From Variovorax beijingensis (GTDB taxonomy: Bacteria; Pseudomonadota; Gammaproteobacteria; Burkholderiales; Burkholderiaceae_C): a stretch of DNA of 64,000 nt. The stretch is from NCBI RefSeq assembly GCF_007828835.1, contig NZ_VIVL01000002.1, forward strand, positions 434,001 to 498,000, given 5' to 3'. Below the pieces are notes generated by a model. It did not search any database, was not told the origin of the DNA, and was given only the letters and a program-made list of their open reading frames with translations. Positions 1 to 10,104 of the stretch are shown here, piece by piece. Made by a program: the position numbers and the translations under genes. Each line of letters starts with the position of its first letter. Positions within the stretch are counted from its first letter, which is position 1.

Positions 1-1
1 G

Positions 2-1894
2 CCCGCCAGCGTGCGCTGGTTGGGCTTTACCGGCTCGGCGCTGGTGGCCATCGCCGCCGGCGTGATCGGCTCGGCGCTGGTGTTCCGCTTCTCCTGGAGC
101 CAGATCGCCGAACGCATCGGCGCGCGGGCCTACTCGCTGTTCGAGTCGCGCCGCGAAAAGCGCGAGATGGCGGCCGACATCGCCATGGGCAAGCAGGCCG
201 CGCGCGAGCGCGCCGAGGCAGAAGACCTGCCGTTCTCGCGCGCAGCGGCCGGCGGTGAGCCGATGGATGCCGACGGCGACGAAGAACTGCGCATCGAGCC
301 GCGCCCGAAGCGCCGCGCGGCGTCGCCGCCGGTGCAGATCGAGCCCGCGATGACCGAGGTGCCCCGCAGCGACCGCGTGGTCAAGGAGCGCCAGAAGCCG
401 CTCTTCAAGGAACTGCCCGACAGCAAGCTGCCGCAGGTCGACCTGCTCGACGCCGCGCAGGCGCGCCAGGAAACGGTCTCGGCCGACACGCTCGAGATGA
501 CCTCGCGCATGATCGAGAAGAAGCTCAAGGACTTCGGCGTCGAGGTGCACGTCGTGCTGGCGTCGCCGGGCCCGGTGATCACGCGCTACGAGATCGAGCC
601 GGCCACCGGCGTCAAGGGCTCGCAGATCGTCGGCCTGGCCAAGGACCTGGCGCGTTCGCTTTCGCTGGTGTCGATCCGCGTGGTGGAAACCATTCCGGGC
701 AAGAACTACATGGCGCTCGAGCTGCCGAATGCCAAGCGCCAGTCGATCAAGCTCAGTGAAATCCTCGGCTCGCAGGTCTACAACGAAGGCAAGTCCTTCC
801 TCACGATGGGCCTGGGCAAGGACATCATCGGCAACCCGGTGGTGGCCGACCTTGCGAAGATGCCGCACGTGCTGGTGGCCGGTACCACCGGTTCGGGCAA
901 GTCGGTGGGCATCAACGCGATGATCCTCTCGCTGCTCTACAAGGCCGAGGCACGCGACGTCCGCCTGCTCATGATCGACCCGAAGATGCTCGAAATGTCG
1001 GTCTACGAAGGCATTCCGCACCTGCTGGCACCGGTGGTCACCGACATGCGGCAGGCCGCGCACGGCCTGAACTGGTGCGTGGCCGAGATGGAGCGCCGCT
1101 ACAAGCTCATGAGCAAGCTGGGCGTGCGCAACCTGGCCGGCTACAACACCAAGATCGACGAAGCCAAGGCGCGCGAGGAGTTCATCTACAACCCCTTCAG
1201 CCTCACGCCCGACGATCCCGAGCCGCTCAAGCGCGAGCCGCACATCGTGGTGGTGATCGACGAGTTGGCCGACCTGATGATGGTAGTGGGCAAGAAGATC
1301 GAAGAGCTGATCGCCCGCCTCGCGCAGAAGGCGCGCGCGGCCGGCATCCACCTGATCCTTGCCACGCAGCGGCCCAGCGTCGACGTGATCACCGGCCTCA
1401 TCAAGGCGAACATTCCCACGCGCATCGCATTCCAGGTGTCGAGCAAGATCGACAGCCGCACCATCCTCGACCAGATGGGCGCCGAGGCGCTGCTGGGCAT
1501 GGGCGACATGCTCTACATGCCGAGCGGCACGGGCCTTCCGATCCGCGTGCACGGCGCGTTCGTGAGCGACGAGGAAGTGCACCGCGTGGTGGCCTACCTC
1601 AAGAGCCAGGGCGAGCCCGACTACATCGAAGGCGTGCTCGAAGGCGGCACGGTCGACGGCGACGGCGACATGCTGGGCGAGGGCGGCGATGCCGAGAAGG
1701 ACCCGATGTACGACCAGGCGGTCGAGGTGGTGCTGAAGAACCGCAAGGCCAGCATCTCGCTGGTGCAGCGCCACTTGAAGATCGGCTACAACCGTGCGGC
1801 CCGGCTGGTGGAAGACATGGAGAAGGCCGGCCTGGTCAGCGCCATGAGCGGCAGCGGCCAGCGCGAGATCCTGGTGCCGGCGCGCGCCGAATAG
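2..1894 (+). CDS. ftsK: DNA translocase FtsK, 5'-truncated by window edge
   Basis: Septal DNA translocase that pumps chromosome ends towards dif and activates XerCD. The frame is open at the window edge, so the start and most membrane helices lie outside; the first visible residues are the last hydrophobic helix (about 25-75). An Asp/Glu/Arg-rich linker follows, then the RecA-like motor with Walker A GTTGSGKS at 881-904 and a Walker B run [13 protein letters not shown] near 1244-1282. The last 60 residues (from about 1705) form the winged-helix gamma domain that reads KOPS sites. The 630 visible residues suit a protein of usual length with a short linker. The frame is intact to the stop. Confidence 0.97.
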   Translation, partial: PASVRWLGFTGSALVAIAAGVIGSALVFRFSWSQIAERIGARAYSLFESRREKREMAADIAMGKQAARERAEAEDLPFSRAAAGGEPMDADGDEELRIEPRPKRRAASPPVQIEPAMTEVPRSDRVVKERQKPLFKELPDSKLPQVDLLDAAQARQETVSADTLEMTSRMIEKKLKDFGVEVHVVLASPGPVITRYEIEPATGVKGSQIVGLAKDLARSLSLVSIRVVETIPGKNYMALELPNAKRQSIKLSEILGSQVYNEGKSFLTMGLGKDIIGNPVVADLAKMPHVLVAGTTGSGKSVGINAMILSLLYKAEARDVRLLMIDPKMLEMSVYEGIPHLLAPVVTDMRQAAHGLNWCVAEMERRYKLMSKLGVRNLAGYNTKIDEAKAREEFIYNPFSLTPDDPEPLKREPHIVVVIDELADLMMVVGKKIEELIARLAQKARAAGIHLILATQRPSVDVITGLIKANIPTRIAFQVSSKIDSRTILDQMGAEALLGMGDMLYMPSGTGLPIRVHGAFVSDEEVHRVVAYLKSQGEPDYIEGVLEGGTVDGDGDMLGEGGDAEKDPMYDQAVEVVLKNRKASISLVQRHLKIGYNRAARLVEDMEKAGLVSAMSGSGQREILVPARAE

Positions 1895-2047
1895 CCGGCC
1901 CATGCCTGCGCACCTGGGCGTTACCCACTGACAGCCACTTTGCAAAAGCTGCAATAACGTTGCAAAACTTCATGAAGCCCCGCGCATGGCGCAACGCGCA
2001 GCGGGGTATGGTCGTGCCGACGCCATCGCTTTTCCGAGGAACCCCAA

Positions 2048-2680
2048 TTGAAAATTCGCCATTGGCTGTTGATCGGCCTCCTGTGTTCCGCCAACGCCTG
2101 GGCCGGCGGCCTTGAAAGCCTCGAGGCCTTCGTGAAGACCGTCAAGTCGGGCCGTGCCGAGTTCACCCAGACCGTGACGGCGCCGCCGCGCGACGGGCAG
2201 GCCGGCCGCACCAAGACCTCCACCGGCACCTTCGAATTCCAGCGGCCCGGCAAGTTCAAGTTCGACTACCAGAAGCCCTTCGCCCAGAGCATCGTGGCCG
2301 ACGGCAAGACGCTGTGGCTCTACGACGCCGACCTGAACCAGGTCACGCAGCGTGCCCAGTCGCAGGCGCTGGGCTCGACGCCCGCTGCGCTGATTGCCGC
2401 GGCACCCGACCTGCGCGCGCTGCAGGCCGACTTCACGCTCGAGGCCGCGCCCGAGCGCGACGGCCTGCAGTGGGTCAAGGCCACGCCGAAGAACAAGGAC
2501 GGCCAGCTGCAGAATGTGCAGGTCGGCTTCCAGGGCGATGCGCTGGCGGCGCTCGAAATTCTTGACAGCTTCGGGCAGCGCTCGGTGCTCAAGTTCAGCA
2601 AGGTCGAGGTGAATCCGGCGCTGCCTGCCAGCGTGTTCGAATTCAAGGCGCCCGCCGGCGCCGACGTCATCAAGCAATAG
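2048..2680 (+). CDS. lolA: Outer-membrane lipoprotein carrier LolA
   Basis: Periplasmic chaperone that takes lipoproteins from LolCDE and hands them to LolB at the outer membrane. The 210-residue protein opens with a signal peptide (MKIRHWLLIGLLCSANAWA), followed by the LolA barrel with the SGRAEFTQTV and GKFKFDYQKPF segments usual for the family. The start is a TTG preceded by a GAGGA Shine-Dalgarno about eight bases upstream; no ATG gives a complete signal peptide. It lies 153 nt after ftsK and 23 nt before rarA, the common beta-proteobacterial order ftsK-lolA-rarA. Confidence 0.95.
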   Translation: MKIRHWLLIGLLCSANAWAGGLESLEAFVKTVKSGRAEFTQTVTAPPRDGQAGRTKTSTGTFEFQRPGKFKFDYQKPFAQSIVADGKTLWLYDADLNQVTQRAQSQALGSTPAALIAAAPDLRALQADFTLEAAPERDGLQWVKATPKNKDGQLQNVQVGFQGDALAALEILDSFGQRSVLKFSKVEVNPALPASVFEFKAPAGADVIKQ

Positions 2681-2703
2681 CAGCCATCGGGCGCACCGCA
2701 GGT

Positions 2704-3996
2704 TTGGCCACCAGTTCGCATCAACCCCTTGCCGAGCGCCTGCGTCCGAAGACGCTCGGCGAGGTCATCGGCCAGCAGCACCTGCTGGGGCCGGGCATGC
2801 CGCTGCGCATTGCCTTCGAATCGGGGCAGCCGCATTCCTGCATCCTCTGGGGACCGCCCGGCACCGGCAAGACGACCATTGCGCGGCTGATGGCCGATGC
2901 CTTCGATGCGCAGTTCCTCAGCATCAGCGCCGTGCTCGGCGGCGTCAAGGACATCCGCGATGCGGTCGAGCGCGCCACGGCCGCGCGCGACGGCCTGGAG
3001 CAGCAGCGCACGATCGTCTTCGTCGACGAGGTGCACCGGTTCAACAAGAGCCAGCAGGATGCGTTCCTGCCGCATGTGGAGTCGGGCCTGTTCACCTTCA
3101 TCGGCGCCACCACCGAGAACCCCTCTTTCGAGGTCAACTCGGCCCTGCTTTCGCGTGCGGCCGTGTACGTGCTGCAGCCGCTCACCGAGGCCGACCTCAA
3201 GCAGATCGTGGCCAAGGCGCAGGCCATCCAGGCGGTGCCGGGCATCGAGGACACGGCCATCGACCGGCTCGTCGCCTATGCCGACGGCGATGCGCGGCGC
3301 CTGCTCAACACGCTCGAGACGCTGGCCGTGGCGGCCCGCGCCGAAAAGCTCGGCCACATCACCGACGAGTGGCTGCTGCGCGTGCTCGGCGAGCGCATGC
3401 GGCGCTACGACAAGGGCGGCGAGCAGTTCTACGACACCATCAGCGCGCTGCACAAGTCGGTGCGCGGCAGCGACCCCGACGCCTCGCTCTACTGGTTCGT
3501 GCGCATGCTCGACGGCGGCGCCGATCCGCGCTACATGGCGCGCCGGCTGGTGCGCATGGCCAGCGAGGACATCGGACTGGCCGATCCGCGTGCGCTGCGG
3601 CTCGCGCTCGACGCCGCCGAGGTGTACGAACGCCTGGGTACGCCCGAGGGCGAACTCGCGCTGGCCGAGTGCGTGGTCTACCTGGCGATGGCGCCCAAGT
3701 CGAACGCGGTCTACACCGCCTACAACGCCGTGCGCGCGCTCATCAAGAAGGACAGCACGCGTCCCGTGCCGATGCACTTGCGCAACGCGCCCACCAAGCT
3801 CATGAAGGACCTCGACTACGGCAAGGGGTACCGGTACGCGCATGACGAGGAGGGCGGCTTTGCCGCGGGCGAGCGCTACCTGCCCGATGGCCTGGAGGGC
3901 CAGGTCTTCTACCAGCCCGTCGAGCGCGGGCTCGAAATCCGCATCGCGGAAAAACTGCGCGAACTGCGCCGCCTGAACGGCCAGCGCGAGGAGTGA
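2704..3996 (+). CDS. rarA: Replication-associated recombination protein RarA (MgsA)
   Basis: AAA+ ATPase of the clamp-loader clade that acts at stalled replication forks. Walker A GPPGTGKT is at residues 50-57, Walker B is TIVFVDEVHRF near 105, and the sensor segment GATTENPSFEVN follows. The C-terminal tetramerisation domain includes DPDASLYWFVRMLDGGADPRY and the conserved end of the MgsA domain. Length (430 aa) is normal. The start is again TTG: the frame upstream back to lolA holds no ATG or GTG. It is probably co-transcribed with lolA. Confidence 0.95.
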   Translation: MATSSHQPLAERLRPKTLGEVIGQQHLLGPGMPLRIAFESGQPHSCILWGPPGTGKTTIARLMADAFDAQFLSISAVLGGVKDIRDAVERATAARDGLEQQRTIVFVDEVHRFNKSQQDAFLPHVESGLFTFIGATTENPSFEVNSALLSRAAVYVLQPLTEADLKQIVAKAQAIQAVPGIEDTAIDRLVAYADGDARRLLNTLETLAVAARAEKLGHITDEWLLRVLGERMRRYDKGGEQFYDTISALHKSVRGSDPDASLYWFVRMLDGGADPRYMARRLVRMASEDIGLADPRALRLALDAAEVYERLGTPEGELALAECVVYLAMAPKSNAVYTAYNAVRALIKKDSTRPVPMHLRNAPTKLMKDLDYGKGYRYAHDEEGGFAAGERYLPDGLEGQVFYQPVERGLEIRIAEKLRELRRLNGQREE

Positions 3997-4121
3997 TACG
4001 CCTTTTCACCATGCGCGTACCCCATGCATGACTTCACTCGCATACAGCATGGCATGAGCGGGTAAACCCCGGGCAAGGCGCACCAAATCGGCGCTGGTGG
4101 GTGCTTACAATCCCGCCCACA

Positions 4122-4154
4122 AATCAGCCGGCGGCACATGTTGGCTGGTTTTTT
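4122..4154 (+). terminator. Rho-independent terminator-like hairpin after rarA
   Basis: An 11-bp stem allowing three G-U pairs (4122-4132 with 4140-4150), a 7-nt loop and a run of six T from 4149. It lies 126 nt after rarA and 82 nt before livH on the plus strand, so it should separate the two transcription units. Confidence 0.6.
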
Positions 4155-4235
4155 GCTTATCAAGCCGAGGTGCCAAACCGGTGCCAAGGTGGGTGAACAG
4201 CACCCCGCAACGGTGCAACAAATAGGGAACGCGTT

Positions 4236-5165
4236 ATGGAAATATTGCTGCAGCAGATCATCAACGGTCTGGTCCTGGGCAGCATGTATGCCTTGATAGC
4301 CTTGGGCTACACCATGGTGTACGGCATCATCAATCTGATCAACTTTGCGCACGGTGAAGTGCTGATGGTGGGGGCGCTCACGAGCTGGACCATCATCGGG
4401 CTCATGAAGGAGTCGATGCCCGGCACGCCTGGCTGGCTGGTCCTCATCATCGCGCTGATCATTGCTTGCATCGTTGCGGCCACGCTCAACTTCGTCATCG
4501 AGAAGGTCGCCTACCGGCCGCTTCGCAACAGCCCCAAGCTCGCGCCGCTCATCACGGCCATCGGCATGTCGATCCTGCTGCAGACGCTGGCCATGATCAT
4601 CTGGAAGCCCACCAACAAGGCGTACCCGAACCTGCTGTCGACCACGCCCATCGAGGTGGGCGGCGCGGTGATCTCGCCCACGCAGGTCATGATCCTGAGC
4701 GTCACGGCGTTCTCGCTGGTGGTGCTGATGTGGCTGGTCAACTACACCAAGCTCGGCCGCGCGATGCGCGCCACCGCCGAGAACCCGCGCGTCGCGGCGC
4801 TCATGGGCATCCGGCCCGACATGGTCATTTCGGCCACCTTCATCATCGGTGCCGTGCTCGCGGCCATCGCGGGCGTCATGTACGCCTCCAACTACGGCAT
4901 CGCGCAGCACGCGATGGGCTTCCTGCCCGGCCTCAAGGCCTTCACCGCGGCGGTGTTCGGCGGCATCGGCAACCTGGCCGGCGCGGTGGTCGGCGGCATC
5001 CTGCTCGGGCTGATCGAGGCCATCGGCTCCGGCTACATCGGCGCCCTCACGGGTGGCGTGCTGGGCAGCAACTACAGCGACATCTTCGCGTTCATCGTGC
5101 TGATCGTCATGCTCACGCTGCGGCCCTCGGGCCTGCTCGGCGAGCGTGTGGCGGATCGGGCCTGA
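4236..5165 (+). CDS. livH: Branched-chain amino-acid ABC transporter permease LivH
   Basis: First of two inner-membrane subunits of a high-affinity branched-chain amino-acid (or related amide) importer. The 309-residue protein is almost wholly hydrophobic, with the LivH-type N-terminus (LQQIINGLVLGSMYALIALG) and the cytoplasmic loop LGRAMRATAENPRVAALMGI that contacts the ATPases. The ATG follows an AGGGAAC Shine-Dalgarno. It is the first gene of livHMGF; an 82-nt leader after the terminator probably holds the promoter. The substrate-binding LivJ gene is not adjacent. Confidence 0.95.
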   Translation: MEILLQQIINGLVLGSMYALIALGYTMVYGIINLINFAHGEVLMVGALTSWTIIGLMKESMPGTPGWLVLIIALIIACIVAATLNFVIEKVAYRPLRNSPKLAPLITAIGMSILLQTLAMIIWKPTNKAYPNLLSTTPIEVGGAVISPTQVMILSVTAFSLVVLMWLVNYTKLGRAMRATAENPRVAALMGIRPDMVISATFIIGAVLAAIAGVMYASNYGIAQHAMGFLPGLKAFTAAVFGGIGNLAGAVVGGILLGLIEAIGSGYIGALTGGVLGSNYSDIFAFIVLIVMLTLRPSGLLGERVADRA

Positions 5166-5178
5166 GGAGCAGCACGCC

Positions 5179-6375
5179 ATGAAAAACAGCAAGAACCTCG
5201 CGCTCTACATCCTGGGCGTCGTCGCGGTGCTCGCACTGCCGATCTTCCTGCAGAGCCAGGGCAACGCCTGGGTGCGCATCGCCGACATCGCATTGCTCTA
5301 CGTGATGCTCTCGCTCGGCCTGAACATCGTCGTGGGCTACGCCGGCCTGCTCGACCTGGGCTATGTGGCCTTCTTTGCGATCGGGGCCTACCTGTTCGCG
5401 CTGATGGGCTCGTCGCACCTGTCGGAAACCTTTCCGTGGTTCAAGGCCATGTTTCCGAACGGGCTGCACACCTCGCTGCTCATCGTGATACCGCTGGCGC
5501 TCGTGGTGGCCGGCATGCTGGGCGTGCTGCTCGGTGCGCCCACGCTCAAGCTGCGCGGCGACTACCTGGCCATCGTGACGCTGGGCTTCGGCGAAATCAT
5601 CCGGGTGTTCCTGAACAACCTCGACCAGCCGATCAACATCACCAACGGGCCGAAGGGCATCACAGCCATCGACTCCATCAAGTTCTGGGGGCTCGACCTC
5701 GGCAAGGCGTGGAAGTTCGACGGCTTCACGATCTCGTCGGTCACGCTCTACTACTACCTGTTCCTTGCGCTGGTGGTGGCCACCATCATCATTTCGCACC
5801 GCCTGCAGATGTCGCGCATCGGGCGCGCCTGGATGGCCATCCGCGAAGACGAGATCGCCGCCAAGGCCATGGGCATCAACACCCGCAACATGAAGCTGCT
5901 GGCCTTCGGCATGGGCGCCAGTTTTGGCGGCGTGTCGGGCGCCATGTTCGCGGCCTTCCAGGGCTTCGTCTCGCCCGAATCGTTCAGCCTCATGGAGTCG
6001 GTGATGATCGTTGCCATGGTGGTGCTGGGTGGCATCGGGCACCTGCCGGGCGTGATTCTCGGCGCCGTGCTGCTGGCCGCCTTGCCCGAGGTGCTGCGCT
6101 ACGTGGCCGGCCCGCTGCAGGCCATGACCGACGGCCGCCTCGACGCGTCCATCCTGCGCCAGCTCTTCATCGCGCTGGCCATGATCGTGATCATGCTGGT
6201 GCGTCCGCGCGGTCTCTGGCCTTCGCCCGAGCATGGCAAGACCTTGCAGCGCAAGGGCGTGGCTTCCGATGCACCGGTGGCGCCGGGTTCGCTGCAGACC
6301 CACGCGCCGGGCATCGAGACGCCCGCCGACGAACTGCCGGGTGCGGCCTCGCGTCCCATGTCGATCAATCCGTGA
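5179..6375 (+). CDS. livM: Branched-chain amino-acid ABC transporter permease LivM
   Basis: Second permease of the liv importer, 398 aa. Hydrophobic helices carry the LivM signature stretch YVMLSLGLNIVVGYAGLLDLG and the ATPase-contact loop RIGRAWMAIREDEIAAKAMGI. The ATG at 5179 follows GAGGAGC and sits 13 nt after livH, so the genes are coupled; a frame-open extension upstream overlaps livH and has no Shine-Dalgarno. The C-terminal 50 residues (from about 345) are a hydrophilic, Pro/Ala-rich tail. Confidence 0.95.
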   Translation: MKNSKNLALYILGVVAVLALPIFLQSQGNAWVRIADIALLYVMLSLGLNIVVGYAGLLDLGYVAFFAIGAYLFALMGSSHLSETFPWFKAMFPNGLHTSLLIVIPLALVVAGMLGVLLGAPTLKLRGDYLAIVTLGFGEIIRVFLNNLDQPINITNGPKGITAIDSIKFWGLDLGKAWKFDGFTISSVTLYYYLFLALVVATIIISHRLQMSRIGRAWMAIREDEIAAKAMGINTRNMKLLAFGMGASFGGVSGAMFAAFQGFVSPESFSLMESVMIVAMVVLGGIGHLPGVILGAVLLAALPEVLRYVAGPLQAMTDGRLDASILRQLFIALAMIVIMLVRPRGLWPSPEHGKTLQRKGVASDAPVAPGSLQTHAPGIETPADELPGAASRPMSINP

Positions 6376-6394
6376 GCCGAAGGAAGCCATCCAC

Positions 6395-7168
6395 ATGACG
6401 ACAGACACCATCCTCGACGTTCGCGGAATCTCCAAGCGCTTCGGCGGCCTGCAGGCCCTTTCCGACGTCGGCATCACCATCAAGCGCGGCCAGGTCTATG
6501 GCCTGATCGGCCCCAACGGCGCCGGCAAGACCACCTTCTTCAACGTGATCACCGGGCTCTACACGCCCGACAGCGGCAGCTTCGAGCTGGCCGGCAAGCC
6601 CTACCAACCGACGGCCGTGCATGAAGTGGCCAAGGCCGGCATTGCGCGCACCTTCCAGAACATCCGCCTGTTCTCCGAAATGACCGCGCTCGAGAACGTC
6701 ATGGTGGGGCGGCACATCCGCACCCATTCGGGCGTGTTCGGCGCCATGCTGCGCACGCGTTCGTTCAAGGCCGAGGAAAAGGCCATTGCCGACCGCGCGC
6801 AGGAACTGCTCGACTATGTGGGCATCGGCAAGTTCGCCGACTACAAGGCGCGCACGCTGTCCTACGGCGACCAGCGCCGGCTCGAGATTGCGCGCGCGCT
6901 GGCCACCGACCCGCAGCTCATCGCGCTCGACGAGCCCGCCGCCGGCATGAACTCGACCGAGAAGGTGCTGCTGCGCGAACTGATCGACCGCATCCGCAAG
7001 GACGACCGGACCATCCTCATCATCGAACACGACGTCAAGCTCATCATGGGCCTGTGCGACCGCGTCACCGTGCTCGACTACGGCAAGCAGATCGCCGAAG
7101 GCACGCCCTACGACGTGCAGAAGAACGAGAAGGTGATCGAGGCCTACCTCGGCACCGGAGGACACTGA
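6395..7168 (+). CDS. livG: Branched-chain amino-acid ABC transporter ATPase LivG
   Basis: Cytoplasmic ATPase of the liv importer, 257 aa. Walker A is GPNGAGKTT, the signature LSYGDQRR replaces the usual LSGGQ as in LivG proteins, and Walker B is LIALDEPAAGMN. The loop FNVITGLYTPDSG and the long Q-loop insertion (GRHIRTHSGVFGAMLRTRSF) are typical of LivG rather than LivF. The ATG at 6395 gives the standard LivG N-terminus (DVRGISKRFGGLQAL) and lies 19 nt after livM. Confidence 0.95.
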   Translation: MTTDTILDVRGISKRFGGLQALSDVGITIKRGQVYGLIGPNGAGKTTFFNVITGLYTPDSGSFELAGKPYQPTAVHEVAKAGIARTFQNIRLFSEMTALENVMVGRHIRTHSGVFGAMLRTRSFKAEEKAIADRAQELLDYVGIGKFADYKARTLSYGDQRRLEIARALATDPQLIALDEPAAGMNSTEKVLLRELIDRIRKDDRTILIIEHDVKLIMGLCDRVTVLDYGKQIAEGTPYDVQKNEKVIEAYLGTGGH

Positions 7169-7169
7169 A

Positions 7170-7970
<801 letters not shown>

Positions 7971-7979
7971 TCGCGCAGG

Positions 7980-8954
7980 TCAGTCGACCCGGGCGCCGGT
8001 CGCCTTCACGACGGCTTCGTACTTGGAGAGCTCGCTCTTCATGAACGCGCCGAACTGCTCGGGCGAACTGGGCACGGGCTCGGCCAGCAGCGTGGCAAAA
8101 CGGGTCTTCGTTTCCGGTGCGTTCAGCGCCGCCACGAAGGCCTGGTTGAGCTTCATGACCACGTCGTGCGGCGTGCCGGCCGGTGCCACCAGGCCCCACC
8201 AGGTATCGATCGAGAAGCCCTTGAGCGTGTCGGCCACCGGCGGCAGTTCGGGCATGGCGCTGCTGCGCTGCAAGGTCGTGACCGCAATCGCCTTGAGCTT
8301 GCCCGAGCGGATGTTCGGCGCCGCCGTGGCAAGGTTGTCGAAGTTGAAGTCGACCTGGCCCGACAGCAGCGCCAGCTGCGCCGGATTGCCGCCGTTGTAC
8401 GGGATGTGCAGCGCGAAGATGCCGGCCTGCTTCTTGAACAGCTCGCCCGCGAGGTGCCCGGCGCTGCCGTTGCCGCCGCTGCCGTAGTTGAGCTTGGCAG
8501 GGTTGGCCTTGGCGTAGCGGATCAGGTCGGCCACGGTGTTGATCTTCAGGCGCTGCGCGGTTTCCGCGTTCATTACCAGCACGTTCGGCACGCGCACCAT
8601 CTGCGTGATGGGCGCGAAGTCGGTCGCCGCGTTGAACGGGATCTTGCTGTAGAGCCATGGATTCACCGCATGGGTGGCGGTGGCCGCAATGCCGATGGTG
8701 AGGCCGTCGGGCGCGGCCTTGGCCACGATGTCGGCGCCGATGTTGCCGCCCGCACCGGGCTTGTTGTCGATGATGATCGGGCCCAGGGTGTCCTTTGCGC
8801 GTTCGGCCAGCATGCGGGCCGTGACGTCGATCGGACCGCCCGCGGCATAGGGCACCACGAGGCGGATCGGGCGCTGCTGCTGGGCCGCGGCCTGGCCGGT
8901 GGCCAGCAGCGTGGCGCTGGCGAGCAGCGCGAGGAGGAAGTGTCTCGTCTTCAT
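7980..8954 (-). CDS. Bug/TctC-family tripartite tricarboxylate-type solute receptor
   Basis: Periplasmic substrate-binding protein of the Bug family, 324 aa. It has a Sec signal peptide (MKTRHFLLALLASATLLATGQAAA) and the family motifs RLVVPYAAGGPIDVTAR, IIIDNKPGAGGNIGAD and AAPDG. Bug proteins bind small carboxylates and usually serve a TctAB permease encoded elsewhere; no TctA or TctB lies in this window. It sits 32 nt downstream of the minus-strand reductase gene and may form an operon with it. The ligand cannot be read from the sequence. Confidence 0.92.
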   Translation of the reverse strand: MKTRHFLLALLASATLLATGQAAAQQQRPIRLVVPYAAGGPIDVTARMLAERAKDTLGPIIIDNKPGAGGNIGADIVAKAAPDGLTIGIAATATHAVNPWLYSKIPFNAATDFAPITQMVRVPNVLVMNAETAQRLKINTVADLIRYAKANPAKLNYGSGGNGSAGHLAGELFKKQAGIFALHIPYNGGNPAQLALLSGQVDFNFDNLATAAPNIRSGKLKAIAVTTLQRSSAMPELPPVADTLKGFSIDTWWGLVAPAGTPHDVVMKLNQAFVAALNAPETKTRFATLLAEPVPSSPEQFGAFMKSELSKYEAVVKATGARVD

Positions 8955-8986
8955 TCTTTTGTGTCTCGGGGGAAGGGAAAGCGGAA

Positions 8987-10051
8987 TCAGGGCAGCGCCT
9001 TGTCGGCCTCGGTGGTGAACGCGTCGGCAAAGAATTCTTCTTCGGGCAGGCCGGCCAGCGCCACGTAATCGTGACGGGCCGAGTCGACCACGATCGGCGC
9101 GCCGCAGGCATACACCTGGTGGCCCGAAAGATCGGCAAAGTCTTCCAGCACTGCGCGATGCACGAAGCCCGTGCGGCCGGTCCAGTTGTCCTCCGGCGTG
9201 GCGTTGGAAACCACCGGCACGTAGCGCAGGTTCGGCATTTCCTTCAGCTGATCGCGCACCCAGGCGTCCATGTAGAGGTCTTCGGGCCGGCGGCCGCCCC
9301 AGTAGAGCGTGGCAGGCCGGTCGATGCGCTTGAACTTCATGTGCTCGAGCAGCGCCTTGATGGGAGCGAAGCCAGTGCCCGAGGCCAGCAGGATCATCGG
9401 CTTGGCGGAATCCTCGCGCAGGAAGAAGCTGCCGTAGGGGCCTTCGATGCGAAGGATTTCCTTTTCCTTCATCGCGCCGAACACATGGTCGGTGAACTTG
9501 CCGCCCGGCAGATGCCGCAGGTGCAGCTCGATGCCCGTGCCCGGCTCGGCCAGCGTGTGCGGCGCATTGGCCATCGAATAGCTGCGGCGCGCGCCGTCGC
9601 GCAGGATGAATTCCACGTACTGGCCCGCATGGAACTGCAGCGGCTCGCCGGCCGGCAGCTGCAGGCGCAGCTTCATCACGTCGTGCGACAGCCGCGTGAG
9701 CGCCAGCACCCGCACCGGCATCTTGCGGATCGGCAGGGCGCCGGCCTCGGTGACCTGGCGCGACTCGAGCACCACGTCGCTCTTGGCATGGGCGCAGCAG
9801 GTCAGGACGAAGCCCGCGAGTTGTTCTTCGGCGCTCAACGCCTTGCTCTGGTGCGGCCCGAGCTCGACCTCGCCCGAGAGCTTCCTGCACTTGCACGAGC
9901 CGCAGGCGCCGTCCTTGCAGCCATAGGGAAGGCCGATGCCCTGGCGGATGCCGGCCGCGAGAATGGTTTCGTCGCCATGCACCACGAAATGACGCCCGCT
10001 GGGCTCGACGGTGATGGAAAAGCCCGCTTCATGCGGCGCTGCAACAGTCAT
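8987..10051 (-). CDS. Ferredoxin-type FAD/NAD(P)H reductase (AscD/phenol-hydroxylase-reductase-like)
   Basis: A 354-residue electron-transfer protein in three parts: a plant-type 2Fe-2S ferredoxin at the N-terminus (Cys45, Cys50, Cys53 and Cys85), an FAD-binding barrel with the RSYSMAN motif, and an NAD(P)-binding domain with LLASGTGFAPIKALLEH and VYACGAP. The same order occurs in CDP-6-deoxy-hexulose reductase and in reductases of bacterial oxygenases. No oxygenase component lies next to it, so its partner is unknown. An upstream in-frame start at 10114 would add 21 residues and cross into the divergent gene leader; the ATG at 10051 gives the more compact N-terminus. Confidence 0.85.
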   Translation of the reverse strand: MTVAAPHEAGFSITVEPSGRHFVVHGDETILAAGIRQGIGLPYGCKDGACGSCKCRKLSGEVELGPHQSKALSAEEQLAGFVLTCCAHAKSDVVLESRQVTEAGALPIRKMPVRVLALTRLSHDVMKLRLQLPAGEPLQFHAGQYVEFILRDGARRSYSMANAPHTLAEPGTGIELHLRHLPGGKFTDHVFGAMKEKEILRIEGPYGSFFLREDSAKPMILLASGTGFAPIKALLEHMKFKRIDRPATLYWGGRRPEDLYMDAWVRDQLKEMPNLRYVPVVSNATPEDNWTGRTGFVHRAVLEDFADLSGHQVYACGAPIVVDSARHDYVALAGLPEEEFFADAFTTEADKALP

Positions 10052-10104
10052 CGGTATTCTTCGGCTTGTTTCAGCCTGGCTGAAAAGGGAAAGGAACTCG
10101 GATT

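Noticed and set aside
1895..2047. Strong promoter or terminator between ftsK and lolA
   Set aside because: A CCCCGC/GCGGGG hairpin and repeated TTGCAAAA are present, but there is no T-run and no convincing -35/-10 pair, so I do not call either.
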